DNA of 64,000 bases from Rhizobium mesoamericanum STM3625 (GTDB lineage Bacteria > Pseudomonadota > Alphaproteobacteria > Rhizobiales > Rhizobiaceae). The notes under the pieces were generated by a model. That model did no database searches. It was not told the origin of the DNA and saw nothing but the letters and a program-made list of their open reading frames with translations. Positions 15,898 to 25,426 of this stretch are shown here, piece by piece; within the stretch, counting starts at the first letter, position 1, and each line of letters opens with the position of its first letter. The stretch lies in assembly GCF_000312665.1 (NCBI RefSeq), contig NZ_HF536772.1, forward strand, positions 3,828,886 through 3,892,885, read 5' to 3'. The translations under genes were made by a program, and so were the position numbers.

Positions 15898-17640
15898 ATG
15901 TCGTTTCTTTCACGCATCATGGTCTTGAAGAGCCAGGCGCATTTCTCCGCCGGCACACATAACCGCCTCGGCGGCAATATGCCGATCGAGGGATCGCGAA
16001 AGAAGAGGGCGGGACAGGCCAAGAGCCGCGTCGGGCTCTTGATCGTCGGCTTCCTCACGGTTTACTGCGTCATCGGCGGGCGTCTTGTCGAATACGCGAT
16101 CCGCGATCCTGACGTCGTGTCCAGCATCCTGCCACCGGACCGTCTGATGGCGTCGCGTCCGGATATTCTCGACAGAAACGGCGAAGTGCTGGCGACCGAC
16201 ATCCGCACGGTCTCGCTGTTTGCGGAGCCGAACAAGGTCGTTGACGCGGACGAGGCGGTTGAGAAACTTGCCACGGTTTTGCCCGACCTTGACATGAAGG
16301 GTACCTACAAGAAGCTTGCCAACCGTACCTCCCACTTTGCCTGGCTGCGTCGCCAGCTGACGCCGAAACAGCAAAGCCAGGTTCTGGCGCTCGGCATTCC
16401 GGGTATTGGCTTTCGGCCGGAGAAGCGCCGCTTCTATCCAGGCGGCCCGACTGCCGCACACATCCTCGGTTACGTCAACATCGACAACCGTGGCGTTGCC
16501 GGCATGGAAAAATATATTGACGATCAGGGTCTTGCGGACCTCGCTTCCGTCGGCATGACAAGCGATCAGCCGCTCGAGCCGGTCCGCCTGTCGATTGACG
16601 TCCGTGTCCAGAACATTGTGCGCGATGTCGTCGTCAACGCCATCAAGAACTACGAGGCAAAGGGTGCTGGAGCCGTCATCCTCGATATTCATACCGGTGA
16701 AGTGCTTGCCATGGCATCGGCCCCGGATTTCGATCCCAACAATCCGTTGGAAGGCGCCAAGGAAGGCTGGCTTAACCGTATGTCGAACGGCACGTTCGAG
16801 ATGGGGTCGACCTTCAAAACCTTCTCCCTCGCAATGGCGCTCGACACCGGCAAGGTCAGCCTCAACGACAGCTTTGATGCGACACAACCGATCCGTATCG
16901 GCGGCTTCACGATCCACGACTTCCACGGCCAGCGCCGTTGGCTGACGCTGCCTGAGGTGTTCCAGTACTCGTCGAACGTCGGTACCGCCCGCATCATCGA
17001 CATCGTCGGCATCGATGCGCAGAAGGACTATCTGACGAAGCTCGGCCTGCTCACCAAGATGCAGACGGAGCTACCCGAGGTGAAGATGCCGAGCCAGCCG
17101 AAGGTCTGGAAGAAGATCAACTCGGTGACGATCTCCTTCGGGCACGGCGTTTCCACGACCCCGCTGCAGACGGCGGTTGCGGGTGCGGCGCTCGTCAATG
17201 GCGGCAAGCTGATTGAGCCGACCTTCTTGCCGCGCAACCGCGAACAGGCCGACGAAGTTGCAGAAGTGGTCGTCAAGAAGACGACCAGCGACGACGTTCG
17301 TTATCTCTTCAAGCTGAACGGCATCAAGGGCTCGGGCCGGAATGCCGATGTTCCCGGCTTCAACGTCGGCGGCAAGACCGGTACGGCAGACAAGGTCGTC
17401 AACGGCCGCTATGCGTCGAATCTCAATTTCAACGCGTTCCTTGCTGCGTTTCCGATCGATGACCCGAAATATGTTGTGCTGACATTCTGCGATGAGCCGC
17501 ACAATGGCGAGAAGGGGCAGAACATCGCCGCCTACACGGCAGCGCCCATGGTGAAGAACATTATTGCGCGTGCAGCGCCTATTCTCGGTGTGGAACCGAA
17601 GTTCGGTGACGACGGATCGGCCATGTTGGTGTCTTATTGA
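15898..17640 (+). CDS. ftsI: FtsI (PBP3), septal peptidoglycan transpeptidase
   Basis: Class B penicillin-binding protein of 580 residues that cross-links septal peptidoglycan. A cytoplasmic tail (1-42) leads to one membrane segment (about 43-63). A pedestal domain includes RPDILDRNGEVLATD. In the transpeptidase domain, the nucleophile is S304 in GSTFK (SxxK), then SSN in VFQYSSNVG, and KTGT in NVGGKTGTAD. All three motifs are intact. Two bases follow ftsL; 67 bp precede murE. Confidence 0.96.
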   Translation: MSFLSRIMVLKSQAHFSAGTHNRLGGNMPIEGSRKKRAGQAKSRVGLLIVGFLTVYCVIGGRLVEYAIRDPDVVSSILPPDRLMASRPDILDRNGEVLATDIRTVSLFAEPNKVVDADEAVEKLATVLPDLDMKGTYKKLANRTSHFAWLRRQLTPKQQSQVLALGIPGIGFRPEKRRFYPGGPTAAHILGYVNIDNRGVAGMEKYIDDQGLADLASVGMTSDQPLEPVRLSIDVRVQNIVRDVVVNAIKNYEAKGAGAVILDIHTGEVLAMASAPDFDPNNPLEGAKEGWLNRMSNGTFEMGSTFKTFSLAMALDTGKVSLNDSFDATQPIRIGGFTIHDFHGQRRWLTLPEVFQYSSNVGTARIIDIVGIDAQKDYLTKLGLLTKMQTELPEVKMPSQPKVWKKINSVTISFGHGVSTTPLQTAVAGAALVNGGKLIEPTFLPRNREQADEVAEVVVKKTTSDDVRYLFKLNGIKGSGRNADVPGFNVGGKTGTADKVVNGRYASNLNFNAFLAAFPIDDPKYVVLTFCDEPHNGEKGQNIAAYTAAPMVKNIIARAAPILGVEPKFGDDGSAMLVSY

Positions 17641-17707
17641 GTCTGAATGAATGTCGGAGCCGATTCGCCACGGGGGCGCGGCGGCTTGAGAGAGAAAAGT
17701 ACATTCG

Positions 17708-19168
17708 ATGAACTTGCGAGACATCGCCGGAGATGCATTTCCGGAACTTGAAGATCAATTGGCTCGGTCTGTCGGGGCGCTGGCGGTTGCGGGCGTCTCG
17801 TCCGACAGTCGCAAGATCGAACCCGGAATGGTGTTTGTTGCTGTCGCCGGGGCGAAGGCGGATGGAGCAGGCTTTATCGCGGACGCGGCTGCGCGCGGCG
17901 CCGTCGTGGCCGTTGCCTCCCATAACATCGATGCTTCCATACCTGTTCTCGTCGCAAACGATCCACGCCGCTTCCTGTCGATCGCGGCGTCTCGCTTTTA
18001 TGGCAAGCAGCCGGAAACGATGGTTGCGGTGACCGGCACCGCCGGCAAGACGTCTGTTGCTTCCTTTACCCGGCAGATCTGGGCCTATGCCGGACATTCC
18101 GCCGCAATGATCGGCACGACGGGCGTCGTCTCGCCGACACGCAACGAATACGGCTCGCTGACGACACCCGATCCGGTGTCGCTTCACAAATTGCTGTTCG
18201 AGCTTTCAAACGAGGGTGTCACACATGCCTCGATGGAAGCCTCCAGCCATGGTCTCGATCAGGGTCGCCTCGATGGCGTCAAGCTCGCAGCCGCTGCCTT
18301 TACCAATCTCGGCCGCGATCACATGGACTACCATCCGACGGTCGAAAGCTACATGGCCGCAAAGATGCGGCTGTTCGATGCGCTGCTGCCGAAGGGGTCA
18401 CCGGCTGTGATTTTTGCCGACGATGCCTGGTCCCAACAGGCGGTCGAAGCAGCGCGTGGTGCGGGACACGATGTCCGCACCGTCGGTCGCAAGGGTGACT
18501 ACCTGACGCTGAAGCGCGTCGAGCATTTTCGCCACAAGCAGGTGGCCGAAATCCACGCCGGCGACGAAATCTTCGAAGTCGATATTCCCCTTGCCGGCGA
18601 TTTCCAGGTCGCCAACGCCCTTGTTGCGGCGGGTCTTGCCATGTCCACAGGCGTGCCGGCAAAGGTCGCCATGGCTGCGCTCGAAAAGCTGCAGGGTGCA
18701 TCAGGTCGGCTTGAGCTGGTCGGCCACACCAGGGATGGTGCGCTTGCCTACGTTGATTACGCTCACAAGCCCGACGCGCTTTCCAACGTTTTGGAATCCG
18801 TCCGGCCGTTCACGACCGGACGTGTCATCGTCGTGTTCGGCTGTGGTGGCGACCGCGACCGCGGCAAGCGGCCGATCATGGGCGAGATTGCCTGCCGTTT
18901 GGCAGATGTGGTGATCGTCACAGACGACAACCCGCGATCAGAGGAGCCTGCGTCCATCCGCTCCGAGATCATGGCGGCCGCAGGATGCGCCACCGAGGTT
19001 GGCGATCGCGCGGAGGCAATCCGCACGGCGGTTGGTATGCTCACATCTGGCGACACGCTGATCGTGGCTGGCAAGGGGCACGAAGAAGGGCAGACGATCG
19101 GGAGCGTCACCCTGCCTTTTTCGGATCACGCCGAATTGCGTAAGGCTTTGGAGGAGCTGAAACCGTGA
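17708..19168 (+). CDS. murE: MurE, UDP-MurNAc-L-Ala-D-Glu:meso-diaminopimelate ligase
   Basis: Adds meso-diaminopimelate to the stem peptide. 486 residues. An N-terminal UDP-binding domain has VSSDSRKIEPGMVFVA; the ATP loop is VTGTAGKTSVASF. A central EASSHGL and a C-terminal DDNPRSEEP follow; the DNPR element is the meso-DAP selectivity motif, so a lysine-adding enzyme is excluded. The stop overlaps the murF GTG start (GTGA, 19165-19168). Confidence 0.96.
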   Translation: MNLRDIAGDAFPELEDQLARSVGALAVAGVSSDSRKIEPGMVFVAVAGAKADGAGFIADAAARGAVVAVASHNIDASIPVLVANDPRRFLSIAASRFYGKQPETMVAVTGTAGKTSVASFTRQIWAYAGHSAAMIGTTGVVSPTRNEYGSLTTPDPVSLHKLLFELSNEGVTHASMEASSHGLDQGRLDGVKLAAAAFTNLGRDHMDYHPTVESYMAAKMRLFDALLPKGSPAVIFADDAWSQQAVEAARGAGHDVRTVGRKGDYLTLKRVEHFRHKQVAEIHAGDEIFEVDIPLAGDFQVANALVAAGLAMSTGVPAKVAMAALEKLQGASGRLELVGHTRDGALAYVDYAHKPDALSNVLESVRPFTTGRVIVVFGCGGDRDRGKRPIMGEIACRLADVVIVTDDNPRSEEPASIRSEIMAAAGCATEVGDRAEAIRTAVGMLTSGDTLIVAGKGHEEGQTIGSVTLPFSDHAELRKALEELKP

Positions 19169-20598
19169 ACTGGCTTTGGACGACGGAAGACATGATTGCC
19201 GCCATGGCAGGGCGGCCGTTCGGCACTTTGCCTGAGGGCATTACCGGGATTTCCATCGACAGCCGCTCCATTGTGCCCGGCGAAGCCTTCTTCGCCATCA
19301 AGGGCGACCGCGTTGACGGACACGACTTCACGTCGATGGCAATGGCAAACGGGGCGGCTCTACTCGTCGTCAGCGAAGCGCGCCTTCCTGCCATGGGGCG
19401 GCTTACCGTTCCGGTGATCGTCGTCGAGGATGTATTGGCAGCCCTCGGCAAGCTCGCGATCGCCTCGCGTGCGCGGTCGCGCGCGCAGATCATCGCCGTG
19501 ACCGGCTCAGTCGGAAAGACGACGACCAAGGAGATGTTGCGGCGCGTCTTGTCCCCATCGGGCAAGGTGCATGCATCGGTGGCCTCGTTCAATAATCACT
19601 GGGGCGTGCCTTTGACGCTCGCCCGGATGCCCCTCGACACCTACTTCGGCGTCTTCGAAGTGGGCATGAACCACCCGGACGAGATCCGTCCGCTGGTCAA
19701 GATGATCAGGCCACATGTCGCCGTGATCACGACGATCGCGCCGGCCCACCTTGGCAATTTCAAGAGCATACGGGAGATCGCGACCGCCAAGGCGGAGATT
19801 TTCGAAGGCGTCGCGTCGGGCGGCAAGGTCGTGCTCAATCGCGATAACGATCAGTTCAATTTCCTGGAGCGTACCGCACAGGCTCAGGGTATCCAGCACA
19901 TCTATTCGTTTGGTCAGCACGCCAAGGCGGATTTCCGCCTGGCGGAGTTTAACGGCTCTGATCAGAGTTCGACGTTGTGGATCACCATTGATGGCGATAC
20001 GAAGGAAGTGGCGATCGGCGCACCGGGCCGGCACATCGCCGAGAATGCACTGGCTGCGCTCGGCGTTGTGAAGATCGTCGGTGCAGATATGCAGCAGGCA
20101 ATCGGCGCGCTCGCGACGCTCAAGCCGGAAAAGGGCAGGGGCCGGCGCCATCGCTTGGCAATCGACCGGAGCGCCTTCACGGTTATCGACGAAAGCTACA
20201 ACGCCAATCCTGCTTCGATGCGAGCAGCAATTGCCGTGCTTGCGAGTGCGGTGCCGGCCGGTGCTGGGCGACGCGTTGCCGTCCTCGGCGACATGCTGGA
20301 GATGGGCGACTATGCGCAAAAGGTCCATTCTGACCTGGCGGGGCCGTTGCTTGCAGCCGGTATCGAGCATGTCTGGCTCGCCGGGCCTGAAATGGTGGCG
20401 CTGAAGGAATCGCTTCCCGAAAGCGTGCAGGTCGTCCACTACGAGACGACCGAAGAACTAGCAGACTATGTATTGAACGCTGTCGCGGCTGGCGACGTGC
20501 TGATGGTAAAATCGTCACTGGGCCTAGGTTTCGGCAAGATCGTCGCCGCGCTCCTTGACAAATTCCCGCCATTTGCCGACACGCAACGCGATTTTTGA
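19165..20598 (+). CDS. murF: MurF, UDP-MurNAc-tripeptide:D-Ala-D-Ala ligase
   Basis: Adds the D-Ala-D-Ala dipeptide to complete the UDP-MurNAc pentapeptide in the cytoplasm. 477 residues with ISIDSRSIVPGEAFFAIKG at the N-terminus, the ATP loop VTGSVGKTTTKEML and the family pattern DESYNANPASMRAAI with GDMLEMG downstream. It starts with GTG 19165 overlapping the murE stop, so translation is likely coupled. mraY follows after 21 bp. Confidence 0.95.
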   Translation: MNWLWTTEDMIAAMAGRPFGTLPEGITGISIDSRSIVPGEAFFAIKGDRVDGHDFTSMAMANGAALLVVSEARLPAMGRLTVPVIVVEDVLAALGKLAIASRARSRAQIIAVTGSVGKTTTKEMLRRVLSPSGKVHASVASFNNHWGVPLTLARMPLDTYFGVFEVGMNHPDEIRPLVKMIRPHVAVITTIAPAHLGNFKSIREIATAKAEIFEGVASGGKVVLNRDNDQFNFLERTAQAQGIQHIYSFGQHAKADFRLAEFNGSDQSSTLWITIDGDTKEVAIGAPGRHIAENALAALGVVKIVGADMQQAIGALATLKPEKGRGRRHRLAIDRSAFTVIDESYNANPASMRAAIAVLASAVPAGAGRRVAVLGDMLEMGDYAQKVHSDLAGPLLAAGIEHVWLAGPEMVALKESLPESVQVVHYETTEELADYVLNAVAAGDVLMVKSSLGLGFGKIVAALLDKFPPFADTQRDF

Positions 20599-20619
20599 GC
20601 GGGTAACAAGGGGCCCTGA

Positions 20620-21720
20620 ATGCTGATTTGGCTTGTCGAACTGTCGGAACACCTGAAATTCTTGAATCTATTCAGGTACATTACCTTCCGCACGGGCGCC
20701 TCCCTGTTTACGTCCGCCTTCATTGTCTTCCTCTTTGGCCCGACCATCATCAACTCACTGCGCATCCGCCAGGGCAAGGGGCAGCCGATCCGCGCTGACG
20801 GACCACAGACGCACTTCAAGAAAGCAGGCACGCCGACCATGGGTGGCCTGATGATCCTGGCGGGTATAATCGGTTCGTCACTGCTGTGGGCCGATCTGTC
20901 GAACGCCTACGTGGTTGCGACGCTCCTCGTTACCCTCGGTTTCGGCGCGATCGGCTTCTATGACGACTACCTGAAGGTCACCAAGCAGAGCCACAAGGGC
21001 TTCTCCGGCAAGGCCCGTCTCGGCATCGAATTCGTGATCGCCGGCATTGCCGTCTACTTCATGATGCGCACGGCGCTGGCCTCGGGAACCGCGGGTTCGA
21101 CGTTCGGGTCGTCGATCGCGTTTCCCTTCTTCAAGGATTTCATGATCAATCTCGGCATCATGTTCGTCGTCTTCGGCGGTTTTGTAATCGTTGGCGCCGG
21201 CAATGCCGTGAACCTGACCGATGGTCTCGATGGGCTCGCCATCGTGCCGGTCATGATTGCCGCAGCGTCCTTCGGGGTGATTGCGTACCTCGCAGGTAAC
21301 GCCGTCTTCGCCAACTACCTGCAGATCAACTTCGTACCGGGTACCGGGGAGCTTTCGGTCGTGCTTGGCGCTGTCATCGGCGCTGGCCTTGGCTTTCTGT
21401 GGTTCAATGCGCCGCCCGCCGCAATTTTCATGGGCGATACCGGCTCGCTGGCGCTCGGCGGCACGATCGGCACGGTGGCCGTTGCCACCAAGCACGAGAT
21501 CGTCATGGCGATCATCGGTGGCCTGTTCGTGATGGAGACGCTGTCGGTCATTATCCAGGTCGGCTTCTTCAAAATGACTGGTCGACGCGTCTTCCTGATG
21601 GCGCCGATCCATCACCATTTCGAAAAGAAGGGCTGGACGGAAAGCCAGGTGGTCATCCGCTTCTGGATCATCGCCGTCGGCCTGGCCCTGCTTGGCCTCT
21701 CCACCCTGAAGCTGCGGTAA
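20620..21720 (+). CDS. mraY: MraY, phospho-MurNAc-pentapeptide translocase
   Basis: Makes lipid I from UDP-MurNAc-pentapeptide and undecaprenyl phosphate in the inner membrane. 366 residues and about ten membrane segments. Family signatures: GTPTMGGLMIL, GFYDDYLKV, NAVNLTDGLDGLA and the HHHFEKKGW loop near the C-terminus, with catalytic aspartates in DDY and DGLD. Six bases before murD. Confidence 0.96.
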   Translation: MLIWLVELSEHLKFLNLFRYITFRTGASLFTSAFIVFLFGPTIINSLRIRQGKGQPIRADGPQTHFKKAGTPTMGGLMILAGIIGSSLLWADLSNAYVVATLLVTLGFGAIGFYDDYLKVTKQSHKGFSGKARLGIEFVIAGIAVYFMMRTALASGTAGSTFGSSIAFPFFKDFMINLGIMFVVFGGFVIVGAGNAVNLTDGLDGLAIVPVMIAAASFGVIAYLAGNAVFANYLQINFVPGTGELSVVLGAVIGAGLGFLWFNAPPAAIFMGDTGSLALGGTIGTVAVATKHEIVMAIIGGLFVMETLSVIIQVGFFKMTGRRVFLMAPIHHHFEKKGWTESQVVIRFWIIAVGLALLGLSTLKLR

Positions 21721-21726
21721 GCAGCG

Positions 21727-23139
21727 ATGATCCCCGTTACGACACTCGCAGGAAAGAAAGTCGCCCTCTTCGGGCTCGGCGGCTCCGGCTTTGCCACTGC
21801 GCGGGCGCTGAAACTCGGCGGTGCAGAGGTGACGGCTTGGGACGACAATCCCGATAGCGTCACCAAAGCCGCTGCTGAGGGCATCCACACGACTGATCTG
21901 CGCTCCATTGACTGGAGCGCGCAGTCGATTTTGGTGCTGTCGCCCGGCGTACCACTGACGCATCCGAAGCCGCACTGGACGGTTGATCTCGCCCGTGCCG
22001 CTGGGGTCGATATCGTCGGCGACGTTGAGCTTTTCGTGCGCGAACGGCGCGCACATGCGCCGGATTGCCCGTTCATCGCAATCACCGGCACCAACGGCAA
22101 ATCGACGACGACAGCGCTGATTGCGCATATTCTGAAATCGAGCGGTCGCGACACGCAGCTCGGCGGCAATATCGGCACGGCCGTCTTGACGCTGGAGCCG
22201 CCGAAGGATGGGCGCTTTTACGTCGTCGAATGCTCGTCCTACCAGATCGACCTTGCACCGACACTCAATCCGTCCGCAGGCATCCTGCTCAACCTGACGC
22301 CGGATCATCTCGATCGTCACGGGACGATGCAGCACTATGCCGACATCAAGGAACGTCTGGTCGCCGGCAGCGATGTGGCCGTGGTCGGCGTGGACGACAG
22401 CCATTGCGAGATGATCGCAGATCGTATCGAGCGAGCCGGCGGCAAGGTTACGCGAATTTCCCGTCGCCATGCCCTTGCCTATGGCATCTATGCGGACGGA
22501 ACAAAGCTCACCCAGGCGTCGGGAGGCGCCACGAAGCCGATCGCCGATCTTGACGGGATCCAGACACTACGCGGTGGCCACAACGCGCAGAATGCCGCAG
22601 CAGCGGTTGCTGCGTGCCTTGCAGTCGGTGTCTCCGAAGAGGAAATACGTGCGGGGTTGGTGTCCTTCCCTGGGCTCAAGCATCGCATGCAGCCGGTCGC
22701 ACGTCGCGGCAGCGTCGTTTTCGTCAACGACTCGAAAGCCACGAACGCAGACGCGGCGGCTCCGGCGCTTTCGAGCTACGAGCGCATTTACTGGATTGCC
22801 GGTGGGTTAGCCAAAGCTGGCGGGATCACCTCGTTGACTGGGTTCTTTCCGCGCATTGCCAAGGCCTATCTAATCGGCGAAGCGGCGGCCGAATTTGCTG
22901 CAACACTCGGTGAGGCAGTGCCCTACGAGATCTCAGGGACGCTGGAGCGCGCCGTTGCGCATGCCGCAGCCGATGCCGAAGAAGACGACAGCGGTCCTCT
23001 GGCCGTGATGTTATCCCCGGCTTGCGCAAGCTTCGACCAGTATAAGAACTTTGAAGTCAGGGGCGATGCATTCGTAAGCCATGTGGCAGCGCTCGACGGA
23101 ATCACCATGCTGATCGGTTCGGCAACAGGAGATAAGTGA
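21727..23139 (+). CDS. murD: MurD, UDP-MurNAc-L-alanine:D-glutamate ligase
   Basis: Second amino-acid-adding ligase of the Mur pathway. 470 residues. The N-terminal Rossmann loop VALFGLGGSGFATARAL is followed by the ATP loop ITGTNGKSTTTALI. VVECSSYQID and LTPDHLDRH are the central signature, and VNDSKATNADAAAPAL the C-terminal ligand site. The stop is one base before the ftsW ATG. Confidence 0.95.
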   Translation: MIPVTTLAGKKVALFGLGGSGFATARALKLGGAEVTAWDDNPDSVTKAAAEGIHTTDLRSIDWSAQSILVLSPGVPLTHPKPHWTVDLARAAGVDIVGDVELFVRERRAHAPDCPFIAITGTNGKSTTTALIAHILKSSGRDTQLGGNIGTAVLTLEPPKDGRFYVVECSSYQIDLAPTLNPSAGILLNLTPDHLDRHGTMQHYADIKERLVAGSDVAVVGVDDSHCEMIADRIERAGGKVTRISRRHALAYGIYADGTKLTQASGGATKPIADLDGIQTLRGGHNAQNAAAAVAACLAVGVSEEEIRAGLVSFPGLKHRMQPVARRGSVVFVNDSKATNADAAAPALSSYERIYWIAGGLAKAGGITSLTGFFPRIAKAYLIGEAAAEFAATLGEAVPYEISGTLERAVAHAAADAEEDDSGPLAVMLSPACASFDQYKNFEVRGDAFVSHVAALDGITMLIGSATGDK

Positions 23140-23140
23140 C

Positions 23141-24295
23141 ATGGTAAGCCGCGCGGAACGTGGGCCTCTGGCCGATTGGTTTTGGACCATCGACCGCTTT
23201 TTTCTGGCGATGTTCATCTTCCTGATGGGCATTGGCTTCATGCTGTCGTTCGCCGCTTCACCAGCGGTTGCCGAGCGCATCGGGCTGGAGCCGTTCCACT
23301 TCGTCAAGCGCCACGCGGCTTTCATGATCCCGTCACTGGCGGTTATGGTCGGGCTATCCTTCCTTACGCCGCGCCAGGTGCGACGCACGGCGATCATCCT
23401 GTTGATCGTTGCCCTCGCCATGATGCTTTTGGCACTGTTCTTCGGTGTCGAGGTAAAGGGATCCCGCCGTTGGGTCACGTTGGCCGGCATTTCGATTCAA
23501 CCTTCCGAATTCATGAAGCCCGCCTTCGTGGTCGTTTGCGCCTGGCTCTTTGCCGAGCACGCCAGGCAGCCTGAGATACCAGGCAATCTCTTCGCCATCA
23601 TCCTCTTCGGCATTGTCGCAGCTCTTCTGGTCGCACAGCCTGACCTTGGACAAACGATCCTGACGACCGCCGTCTGGGGCGGCATGTTCTTCATGGCCGG
23701 CATGCCGTGGATATGGATCATCCTGCTCGGTGCAGGCGGTGTCGGCGGCCTTGTCAGCGCCTACTACATCTTCCCGCACGTGGCGCTTCGCATCGACAAG
23801 TTCCTGACCGGCGAAGGCGACACCTTCCAGATCGATACGGCGCGTGAAGCCATCATCCGCGGCGACTGGTTCGGCCAGGGACCCGGCGAGGGTATCGTCA
23901 AGCGGATCATCCCGGATGCGCATACCGACTTCATCTTCTCGGTCGCAGCCGAGGAGTTCGGCATTGTCTTCTGCATGGCACTTGTCGCGCTTTTTTCCGT
24001 CCTTGTGCTTCGCGGTCTCTCACATGCCTACAAGGAACGCAACGACTTCAACCGCTTTGCCGTCGCTGGCCTCGTGCTGCAGATCGGCATACAGTCGATC
24101 ATCAACGTGGGCGTCAATCTCGAACTGCTGCCGGCAAAGGGTATGACCCTGCCGCTGATTTCCTACGGCGGTTCGTCCATGGTCGCCATCTGCGTCACCG
24201 CCGGGTTCATTCTCGCTTTGACGCGTCATAGGCCGGAAAAGCGTGCGCAGGACCGGAGCCTCTTCCGCGTCGCGCACGGCATGCCGGCGGAGTAA
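23141..24295 (+). CDS. ftsW: FtsW, septal peptidoglycan glycosyltransferase (SEDS family)
   Basis: Polymerises lipid II at the division site with FtsI. 384 residues and about ten membrane segments. SEDS markers: RRWVTLAGISIQPSEFMKPA, the large periplasmic-loop region with QGPGEGIVKRIIPDAHTDFIF including the catalytic aspartate region, and LPLISYGGSSM at the end. The order murD-ftsW-murG is the standard one. Some older texts call FtsW a flippase. Confidence 0.95.
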   Translation: MVSRAERGPLADWFWTIDRFFLAMFIFLMGIGFMLSFAASPAVAERIGLEPFHFVKRHAAFMIPSLAVMVGLSFLTPRQVRRTAIILLIVALAMMLLALFFGVEVKGSRRWVTLAGISIQPSEFMKPAFVVVCAWLFAEHARQPEIPGNLFAIILFGIVAALLVAQPDLGQTILTTAVWGGMFFMAGMPWIWIILLGAGGVGGLVSAYYIFPHVALRIDKFLTGEGDTFQIDTAREAIIRGDWFGQGPGEGIVKRIIPDAHTDFIFSVAAEEFGIVFCMALVALFSVLVLRGLSHAYKERNDFNRFAVAGLVLQIGIQSIINVGVNLELLPAKGMTLPLISYGGSSMVAICVTAGFILALTRHRPEKRAQDRSLFRVAHGMPAE

Positions 24296-24301
24296 CTGCT
24301 T

Positions 24302-25426
24302 ATGAGCAAAGGCATCGTCCTGCTTGCCGCCGGAGGAACCGGCGGCCACGTGTTTCCTGCGGAGGCTCTGGCCTACAAGCTGAGGGATCGCGGCTATTCC
24401 GTGCACCTGGTCACCGATAGTCGTGCGGAGCGTTATGCCGGCAAGTTCCCGGCCGACGAGATTCATGTCGTGCCGTCGGCGACGATCGGGTCCAAGAGCC
24501 CGGTCGCTGTCACCCGCTCGCTGTGGACGCTGTGGTCCGGAATGCGGGCTGCCAAGAAGCTTATCGCGCGTCTCAAGCCCGTGGTGGTCGTTGGCTTCGG
24601 CGGGTATCCGACCGTACCGCCGCTCATGGCTGCCACGCGCCTTGGCGTGCCGGCGATGATTCATGAGCAGAATGCCGTAATGGGTCGCGCCAACAAGGCG
24701 CTGGCGAGCCGTGTTCAAGCAATTGCGGGCGGGTTCCTGCCCGAAGGCGGCGGCCAGTTTCCGGACAAAACGGTGACAACTGGTAATCCGGTGCGCCCCG
24801 CAATCATCGAGGCGGCGAAGGTGCCATATTCTTCGTCCAATCCGGGTGAGCCTTTCAATCTCGTCGTCTTCGGCGGTAGCCAGGGAGCGCAATATTTCTC
24901 CAAGGCGATGCCAACGGCGATCAGCTTGCTTGAGGACGGGCTTCGCGATCGCCTGCGCATCACGCAGCAGGTGCGCCCGGAAGACATGGGCATGATGAGC
25001 ACGTGCGTCGCGCAATTGAAGATGGCGGCTGATACCGCGCCGTTCTTCACCGACATGGCCGAGCGACTTGCCGCAGCACATCTCGTTATCTGCCGTTCCG
25101 GCGCATCGACGGTTTCGGAGATTTCCGTGATCGGGCGACCGGCTATCCTGGTGCCTTATCCGCATGCTTTGGATCACGATCAGGCGGCGAATGCGGCAGC
25201 GCTTGCGGCGACTGGCGGCGCCAAGGTCATTCCCCAGGCCGAGCTTTCACCGGAGAAGATCGCATCGATCCTCACCCATGTGATGAACGATCCGGAAAAG
25301 CTCGCCAGGATGGCCGCTGCAGCCAAGCAGGCGGGTAAACCCGATGCTGCGAACTTGCTTGCCGACATGGTAGAGGCTATTGCGGCACGACGTACAATTG
25401 CAGAGTTCAAGGGGAAACGCGCATGA
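24302..25426 (+). CDS. murG: MurG, UDP-GlcNAc:lipid I N-acetylglucosaminyltransferase
   Basis: Converts lipid I to lipid II on the inner face of the membrane (GT28, GT-B fold). 374 residues. LLAAGGTGGHVFPAEALA is the N-terminal glycine-rich loop. VVGFGGYPTVPPLMAA and MIHEQNAVMGRANK follow, then VFGGSQGAQYFS and CRSGASTVSEI with PYPHALDHDQAANA as donor site. The stop overlaps murC (ATGA). Confidence 0.96.
   Translation: MSKGIVLLAAGGTGGHVFPAEALAYKLRDRGYSVHLVTDSRAERYAGKFPADEIHVVPSATIGSKSPVAVTRSLWTLWSGMRAAKKLIARLKPVVVVGFGGYPTVPPLMAATRLGVPAMIHEQNAVMGRANKALASRVQAIAGGFLPEGGGQFPDKTVTTGNPVRPAIIEAAKVPYSSSNPGEPFNLVVFGGSQGAQYFSKAMPTAISLLEDGLRDRLRITQQVRPEDMGMMSTCVAQLKMAADTAPFFTDMAERLAAAHLVICRSGASTVSEISVIGRPAILVPYPHALDHDQAANAAALAATGGAKVIPQAELSPEKIASILTHVMNDPEKLARMAAAAKQAGKPDAANLLADMVEAIAARRTIAEFKGKRA

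Noticed and set aside
20878..22470. 530-codon minus-strand open frame across mraY and murD
   Set aside because: It lies fully antisense to two intact, recognised genes and has a composition typical of GC-rich codon shadow; no family features.
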